The notes under the pieces were generated by a model. The model worked only from the letters and a program-made list of their open reading frames with translations. It had not been told where the DNA came from and searched no databases. 64,000 bases of DNA from Alphaproteobacteria bacterium UBA1301 (GTDB lineage Bacteria; Pseudomonadota; Alphaproteobacteria; Micropepsales; Micropepsaceae). A program made the translations under genes and the position numbers. Positions 59,422 through 64,000 of the stretch are shown here, one piece after another; positions within the stretch are counted from its first letter, which is position 1; the number at the start of each line of letters is the position of its first letter. Location: the NCBI GenBank assembly GCA_002307725.1, contig DBUB01000017.1, positions 1-64,000 of the forward strand, read 5' to 3'.

Positions 59422-60705
59422 ATGGACAAGATCAGTATTAAAGGCGGGCAGCGCCTGAAGGGCCAAATCCCGATCAGCGGTGCCAAGAATGCCGCATTGC
59501 CTCTTATGGTGGCGAGTCTCCTCACCGACGAGCCGCTTACCCTGACCAATGTGCCCCAGCTTGCCGACATCGTCTTCATGGCCGATCTGCTCCGCAGCTT
59601 TGGCGTGTCGGTCGATTGGCAGCCTGGTACCCAGTTGGGGCAGGGCGGCACCTACCGGCTTCAGGCCGACCGGGTGCGCGGGACGACCGCTGAATACGAC
59701 ACCGTCCGCAAGATGCGGGCGAGCTTCTTTGTGTTGGGGCCGTTGGTCACCCGGCTCGGGCTCGCCAAGGTGTCGCTGCCCGGCGGCTGTGCTATCGGCG
59801 CCCGTCCCGTGGATCTGCATCTCAAGGGTTTGCAGGCGCTGGGGGTCACCATCGATCTGGCCCAGGGCTATGTCTACGCCGATGCGCCAGCCGGGCTTAT
59901 CGGCGGCGAAGTGGTGTTTCCGACCGTGACCGTTGGCGCCACCGAGAACGTGCTGATGGCGGCGTGCTTGGCGAAGGGCCGCACCGAGATCGTCAACGCC
60001 GCCCGCGAGCCCGAGATCGTCGATCTCGGCAATTGCTTGATCGCCATGGGCGCGAAGATTTCCGGCCTTGGCACCTCGAAGATCGTCGTGGAGGGCGTTG
60101 ACCGTCTGCATGGGGCGGCTCATTCGGTGCTGCCCGACCGCATCGAGACCGGCACCTATGCCATTGCCGTGGCGATTGCGGGCGGCGAGGTCGAGCTGAC
60201 CGGTACCTCGCCCGACCTGGTGGCGTCCCTTTTGGATGTTTTGGCGCTGGTCGGGGCCGAAGTTTCTTCCACGGGAAGCGGATTCAAGGTTGTACGCGAC
60301 GGATTTCACCCTAGATCGGTATCGGTGAACACGGCTCCCTTCCCGGGCTTCCCGACCGATTTGCAGGCGCAGTTCATGGCGTTGATGGCGATCGCCGAGG
60401 GCACGTCCCGCATCCGGGAGACGATTTTCGAGAATCGTTTCATGCACGTCCCCGAACTCATGCGCATGGGCGCCGACATCAAGGTCGAGGGCGATTCCGC
60501 CATCGTCACCGGCGTGCCGAAGCTGATGGGCGCTCAAGTGATGGCGACGGATTTGCGGGCCTCGTCCAGTCTTGTGCTTGCGGGCCTCGCGGCGGAAGGC
60601 GAAACCATCGTCAATCGCGTCTATCATCTGGATCGTGGCTTCGAGCGGCTGGAGGAAAAACTCCGCGGCGTCGGAGCGGACATCGAACGTCAAAGCGAGC
60701 GGTAA
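59422..60705 (+). CDS. murA: UDP-N-acetylglucosamine 1-carboxyvinyltransferase
   Basis: A 427-residue MurA, the first committed enzyme of peptidoglycan synthesis, adding enolpyruvate from PEP to UDP-GlcNAc in the cytoplasm. Conserved Lys22-Asn23 (SGAKNAALPL), the PEP-binding Cys123 (LPGGCAIGARPVD), and the C-terminal DLRASSSLVLAGLAAEG match the family, and the length is standard. Cys123 predicts fosfomycin sensitivity of the enzyme. It heads the core-gene run DUF2948-hisD-UPF0262, as in many alphaproteobacteria. Confidence 0.97.
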   Translation: MDKISIKGGQRLKGQIPISGAKNAALPLMVASLLTDEPLTLTNVPQLADIVFMADLLRSFGVSVDWQPGTQLGQGGTYRLQADRVRGTTAEYDTVRKMRASFFVLGPLVTRLGLAKVSLPGGCAIGARPVDLHLKGLQALGVTIDLAQGYVYADAPAGLIGGEVVFPTVTVGATENVLMAACLAKGRTEIVNAAREPEIVDLGNCLIAMGAKISGLGTSKIVVEGVDRLHGAAHSVLPDRIETGTYAIAVAIAGGEVELTGTSPDLVASLLDVLALVGAEVSSTGSGFKVVRDGFHPRSVSVNTAPFPGFPTDLQAQFMALMAIAEGTSRIRETIFENRFMHVPELMRMGADIKVEGDSAIVTGVPKLMGAQVMATDLRASSSLVLAGLAAEGETIVNRVYHLDRGFERLEEKLRGVGADIERQSER

Positions 60706-60711
60706 AAGCGT

Positions 60712-61158
60712 ATGACCACCACCGGACCCATTCTCGCCGCCCAGGATGCCGAAGATCTCGAAGTGATCTCGGCCCGCCTGCAAGATGCTGTCGCCAAGGT
60801 CGGCGATCTCAAATACCTGCCGACGAAGCGGCGCTTTGTGGCCGTGTTCAACCGCTTCCAGTGGGAGAACGGCAAGCCCGGCAATTTGCGCATCCGCTCG
60901 GGGCTGCATTTCGACGGCGTGCTGGCGGTCAAGTCGAAGAACATCAAGATGGGCGCGCCCGGGGCCGTTCTGTCGCTGCTCGCTATTCGCTTCACGCCGG
61001 TCGGCGATGGGGCTTCCGAAAATCCTGCCGGCAAGGTGGAACTGACGTTCTCCGGCGGCGGCGTGATGCTGCTGGAGGTCGAATGCCTCGAAGCCGCACT
61101 CGCCGATTTGACCGGTCCATGGGCCGCGCGCGGCCGCCCCTCCCACGAAGAAGAATAG
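60712..61158 (+). CDS. DUF2948 family protein
   Basis: A 148-residue cytoplasmic protein matching the DUF2948 family of alphaproteobacteria: EDLEVISARLQDAVAKVGDLKYLP, FVAVFNRFQWE, AVKSKNIK, and LLEVECLEAALADLTGPWAARGRPSHE. It lies six bases after murA and three before hisD, the usual place for this gene. Function is unknown. The conserved position suggests a housekeeping role. Confidence 0.88.
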   Translation: MTTTGPILAAQDAEDLEVISARLQDAVAKVGDLKYLPTKRRFVAVFNRFQWENGKPGNLRIRSGLHFDGVLAVKSKNIKMGAPGAVLSLLAIRFTPVGDGASENPAGKVELTFSGGGVMLLEVECLEAALADLTGPWAARGRPSHEEE

Positions 61159-61160
61159 TC

Positions 61161-62474
61161 ATGCGCCGCTGGCTCGCCGCCAATTCGGAGACCTTTGCCA
61201 CCGATTTCGACGCGCTTCTGACCATGAAGCGCGAGACCGACGCCGATGTCTCGACGTCGGTGCGGGCGATTATCGCCGATGTGCGGGCGCGCGGCGACGA
61301 AGCTCTGGTCGAGCTTTCCAACAAATTCGATCGTGCCCAGATCACGGCCGCAACGCTGCGTCTCACGCCTGCTGAAATCGACGCGGCCCGCGTCGCGTGC
61401 AAGCCGGAAACGTTGAAGGCGCTCGACGTCGCCGCCCGCCGGATCGAGGCGTATCACCGCCGTCAGCTTCCGGTCGATGCATCCTATACCGACGACACCG
61501 GTGCCCGGCTCGGCTGGCGTTTTACGCCGCTCGATAGCGTTGGCCTTTATGTCCCCGGCGGCACCGCCAGCTATCCCAGTTCCGTCCTGATGAATGCCAT
61601 TCCGGCGGCGGTTGCCGGGGTGAAGCGTTTGGTGATGGTGACACCCGCGTCCGGCGGCAAGATCAATCCACTCTCCATTGAAGCGGCGCGCCGCGCCGGG
61701 GTGACCGAAATTTATCGCATTGGCGGGGCCCAGGCCGTCGCTGCGCTGGCTTACGGCACCAAGACCATCGCGCCCGTCGATAAAATTGTTGGTCCCGGCA
61801 ATGCCTATGTCGCTGCTGCCAAGCGTGAAGTGTTCGGACATGTCGGCATCGATTCCGTTGCTGGTCCCTCGGAAATCCTGGTCATTGCCGATGCCGGTAA
61901 CGATCCGGAGTGGATCGCCGCCGATCTCCTATCCCAGGCCGAGCACGACAAGGTCGCCCAAGCGATCCTGATCACCGACGATGCCGCCTTCGCGCATAAG
62001 GTCGATGACGCCGTCACCCGGGCGCTGGTGCTGTTGCCGCGCCAAGAGATCGCCGCGGCGTCGTGGAACGATTACGGCACCATCATCGTCGTGAACCATC
62101 TCGCCGACGCCGCCGCGCTCGCCAACCGCATCGCGCCCGAGCATCTGGAACTTGCCGTCGCCGATCCTGATGGCTTTCTGCCGTTTATCCGTCACGCCGG
62201 GGCGATTTTCCTCGGTCGTTACACGCCCGAGGCGATGGGCGATTACATCGCCGGACCCAACCATGTGTTGCCGACCGCCCGTACGGCGCGCTTTTCGTCT
62301 GGGCTCTCGGTCGCCGATTTTGTCAAACGCTCGACGCTTCTGTCCCTCAGCCCCGCGGCGATTGCGGTGTTGGGACCCGATGCCATTGCGCTCGCCGAAG
62401 CGGAAGGACTTGATGCACATGCCCGCTCGGTGGCGGCGCGTCTGAACCGAACAACCAACCGAAATGACCGCTGA
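61161..62474 (+). CDS. hisD: Histidinol dehydrogenase
   Basis: A 437-residue HisD, which oxidises L-histidinol to histidine in two NAD-dependent steps. ATG 61161 is set by the family N-terminus; a longer frame runs through the DUF2948 gene and is spurious. Typical text: VGLYVPGGTASYPSSVLMNAIPA, VGPGNAYVAAAKREVFG, IDSVAGPSEILVIAD, LSQAEHDKVAQAIL (zinc/catalytic region), and APEHLELAV. Its stop overlaps the UPF0262 gene by eleven bases. It is detached from other his genes, as is common in this class. Confidence 0.96.
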   Translation: MRRWLAANSETFATDFDALLTMKRETDADVSTSVRAIIADVRARGDEALVELSNKFDRAQITAATLRLTPAEIDAARVACKPETLKALDVAARRIEAYHRRQLPVDASYTDDTGARLGWRFTPLDSVGLYVPGGTASYPSSVLMNAIPAAVAGVKRLVMVTPASGGKINPLSIEAARRAGVTEIYRIGGAQAVAALAYGTKTIAPVDKIVGPGNAYVAAAKREVFGHVGIDSVAGPSEILVIADAGNDPEWIAADLLSQAEHDKVAQAILITDDAAFAHKVDDAVTRALVLLPRQEIAAASWNDYGTIIVVNHLADAAALANRIAPEHLELAVADPDGFLPFIRHAGAIFLGRYTPEAMGDYIAGPNHVLPTARTARFSSGLSVADFVKRSTLLSLSPAAIAVLGPDAIALAEAEGLDAHARSVAARLNRTTNRNDR

Positions 62475-62943
62475 TCCGCAGTTCCGCTTGGTCGGTGTGA
62501 GCCTGGAGGAGAAATCCTCCGAAGGTCACGGCCGCGAGGTGGAGCACGAGCGTCAGATCGCACTTTACGATTTGCTGGAGTCGAATAGCTTCCGCCCGAT
62601 CGGTTCGCCTGGCGGACCCTACAATCTGCTTCTCAGCTTGGAAGAGAACCGGCTGACCTTCACCATCTACCTTTTGAACGAAGAGCGGCACGGCACGCTG
62701 ATCCTGTCGCTGACCCCGTTCCGCAAGGTGATCAAGGACTACTTCGCCGTCTGCGACAGCTACTTCAAGGCCATCCCTGATCAGCCCTCGGGCCGTATTG
62801 AAGTGCTCGACATGGGCCGCCGCGGCCTGCACGACGAGGGCGCCAACATCCTGATCGAACGCCTGAAGGGCAAGATCGAGATCGATTTCGACACCGCGCG
62901 GCGGCTTTTTACCTTGATTTGCGTGCTGCACCTCAAGGGCTGA
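62464..62943 (+). CDS. UPF0262 family protein
   Basis: A 159-residue protein of the UPF0262 family. Recognisable stretches are EHERQIALYDLLESNSF, FTIYLLNE, LSLTPFRKVIKDYFAVCDSYF and DMGRRGLHDEG. ATG 62464 overlaps the hisD end. In many relatives a low-molecular-weight phosphatase gene follows before infA; here only 177 bases separate it from infA, so that gene is missing. Function is unknown. Confidence 0.9.
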   Translation: MTADPQFRLVGVSLEEKSSEGHGREVEHERQIALYDLLESNSFRPIGSPGGPYNLLLSLEENRLTFTIYLLNEERHGTLILSLTPFRKVIKDYFAVCDSYFKAIPDQPSGRIEVLDMGRRGLHDEGANILIERLKGKIEIDFDTARRLFTLICVLHLKG

Positions 62944-63120
62944 GAAACGGGCTGGGCGTGGCCGGGAGTGAGGCGAAGGTGCACGCCCACGCCGATTTTG
63001 AGCAATTTCAAGCACTTTTACGGTCCTCCAGCGGTGGATGGACCTGCGCAAACCCTTGCTTTTGCCGGTTTTCGGTGCATTCTCCCGCCAGATTTCTCCA
63101 ACACCTTTTTTCGAGGCCTG

Positions 63121-63339
63121 ATGCCTAAGGAAGAACTGCTCGAATTCGAAGGCGTGGTCAGCGAGCTTTTGCCCAACGCGACCTTCCGCGTGAAGCTGCA
63201 AAACGGCCACGAGATCATTGCCCACACCGCCGGCAAGATGCGCAAGAACCGCATCCGCGTGCTGACGGGCGACAAGGTTATGGTCGAAATGACGCCCTAT
63301 GACCTGACCAAGGGGCGCATCACCTATCGCTTCAAGTGA
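63121..63339 (+). CDS. infA: Translation initiation factor IF-1
   Basis: A 72-residue S1/OB-fold protein identical in length and layout to bacterial IF-1: KEELLEFEGVVSELLPNATFRV, LQNGHEIIAHTAGKMRKNRIRVL, and DLTKGRITYRFK. ATG 63121 is fixed by the family. It binds the ribosomal A site of the small subunit during initiation. It is followed four bases later by maf, probably in one transcript. Confidence 0.97.
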   Translation: MPKEELLEFEGVVSELLPNATFRVKLQNGHEIIAHTAGKMRKNRIRVLTGDKVMVEMTPYDLTKGRITYRFK

Positions 63340-63343
63340 TCGC

Positions 63344-63922
63344 ATGGGGCTGATCCTGGCCAGCGAGTCTCCGCGCCGCAAGGCGCTGCTTGCCCAGGTT
63401 GGCATCACGCCCGATCTCATTCGCGCCGCCAGTCTCGACGAGACGCCCTTGAAGGGCGAGCTGCCGCGCATCTATGCGATGCGTCTGGCCGCCGAGAAGG
63501 CCGAAACCGTCGCCGTCAAATACCGCGAAACCCACGCCATGCTGGTGCTCGGCGCCGATACGGTGGTGGCAGCCGGCCGACGCATCCTGCCCAAGCCCGA
63601 AGACGATGCGGGCGTCCGCGCCTGTCTCAACCTTCTCTCCGGCCGCCAGCATCAGGTAATGACGGCGGTGGCGCTGATCCTGCCCAATGGCGAGCTGCGC
63701 CGCCGCATGGTGGTCACCCGCGTCGCCTTCCGCCGCCTCACCGCCGCCGAAATCGAAAAATACGTCGATTGCCGCGAGGGCCTGGGCAAAGCCGGCGGCT
63801 ATGCCATTCAGGGCCGCGCTGAAGTCTTCGTCGCCCGCCTCAACGGTTCCTATTCCAACGTCGTCGGCCTACCGCTCGCCGAGACGGTGCTGCTCCTGCG
63901 CGGCTCGGGCTACGCCTGCTGA
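63344..63922 (+). CDS. maf: Maf-family nucleotide pyrophosphatase
   Basis: A 192-residue Maf protein. The N-terminal motif LILASESPRRKALLAQVG and the catalytic ADTVV (LVLGADTVVAAG) are present, as are ILPKPEDD and the C-terminal YAIQGRAEVFVARLNGSYSNVVGLPL. Such proteins hydrolyse non-canonical or modified nucleoside triphosphates in the cytoplasm. ATG 63344 starts four bases after infA. An infA-maf pair is common in alphaproteobacteria. Confidence 0.94.
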   Translation: MGLILASESPRRKALLAQVGITPDLIRAASLDETPLKGELPRIYAMRLAAEKAETVAVKYRETHAMLVLGADTVVAAGRRILPKPEDDAGVRACLNLLSGRQHQVMTAVALILPNGELRRRMVVTRVAFRRLTAAEIEKYVDCREGLGKAGGYAIQGRAEVFVARLNGSYSNVVGLPLAETVLLLRGSGYAC

Positions 63923-64000
63923 CGCTGCTTTCCAATGAGCGTCGCGGCGCTGACCGCCATCCTAAATTGTCATCCCCGGCCGGACGCCGCGCAGCGGCGG
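63923..64000. other. Right window edge, possible REP-like sequence
   Basis: The last bases (GTCATCCCCGGCCGGAC, then GCCGCGCAGCGGC) look like one arm of a GC-rich extragenic palindrome of the sort common in these genomes. A short frame from ATG 63937 runs off the edge but has no family likeness. Too little is visible to decide. Confidence 0.25.

Noticed and set aside
59395..61146. 583-codon minus-strand frame opposite murA and DUF2948
   Set aside because: Covers two conserved core genes; no independent start signal or domain.
1..64000. CRISPR array or long tandem repeat
   Set aside because: No regularly spaced direct repeats were seen on reading through the window.

Overview
The window reads as chromosome of a GC-rich Gram-negative bacterium, most likely an alphaproteobacterium. 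The best evidence is the right end, where murA, a DUF2948 gene, hisD, a UPF0262 gene, infA and maf run in the order usual for that class. Three TonB-dependent receptors and many secreted glycosidases and esterases suggest a free-living user of plant polymers. The genus cannot be fixed from sequence alone.

Layout. (1) 1-5395: the N-terminal part of an exported repeat-rich surface protein, an OmpR-type two-component pair, and a secreted S9 prolyl-oligopeptidase-family peptidase. (2) 5644-12704, minus strand: a six-gene operon for a hydrogenase-4-like membrane complex (hyfB, C, E, F, G, I). Its large subunit lacks the NiFe cysteine motifs, so it is probably an energy-converting hydrogenase-related (Ehr) complex and not a hydrogenase. 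(3) 13033-18535: a small unknown gene and a trehalose locus. otsA is fused to a two-helix membrane sensor-like module and diverges from otsB and a GH15 glucosidase/trehalase. (4) 18871-29179: an arabinan locus. An ECF sigma factor and FecR anti-sigma lead into a TonB receptor with an N-terminal signalling (STN) domain, two GH43 enzymes, a GPH/MFS sugar transporter and a cytoplasmic GH51 arabinofuranosidase. (5) 29180-43987: a second glycan locus with two tandem paralogous LacI regulators, a GH5 lipoprotein, two GH3 enzymes, a TonB receptor, a CE1-type esterase, and remnants of an MFS transporter and a carboxylesterase. A palindrome, GACAACGTTGTC with variants, recurs at five intergenic places here and is the probable LacI operator. 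(6) 44244-57213: a LysR regulator diverging from a cluster with a CitMHS transporter, AtuA (split in two), an AtoDA-like CoA-transferase, a thiolase, two tannase/feruloyl-esterase-family enzymes and a third TonB receptor. This looks like a pathway that cleaves an ester, imports a carboxylate and ends in acetoacetyl-CoA thiolysis. (7) 57214-58936: a decayed patch with an AbiEii-type toxin remnant and a tyrosine-integrase pseudogene next to tRNA-Thr(GGT). (8) 59084-64000: core genes.

The genes form two or three polymer-utilisation loci, each with its own outer-membrane receptor, secreted hydrolases and regulator. In the arabinan locus the layout predicts that receptor occupancy is passed through STN and FecR to the sigma factor. 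In the second locus the LacI pair probably represses through the shared palindrome. The least explained units are the Ehr-like complex, the membrane-anchored trehalose-6-phosphate synthase and the AtuA/AtoDA/tannase cluster.
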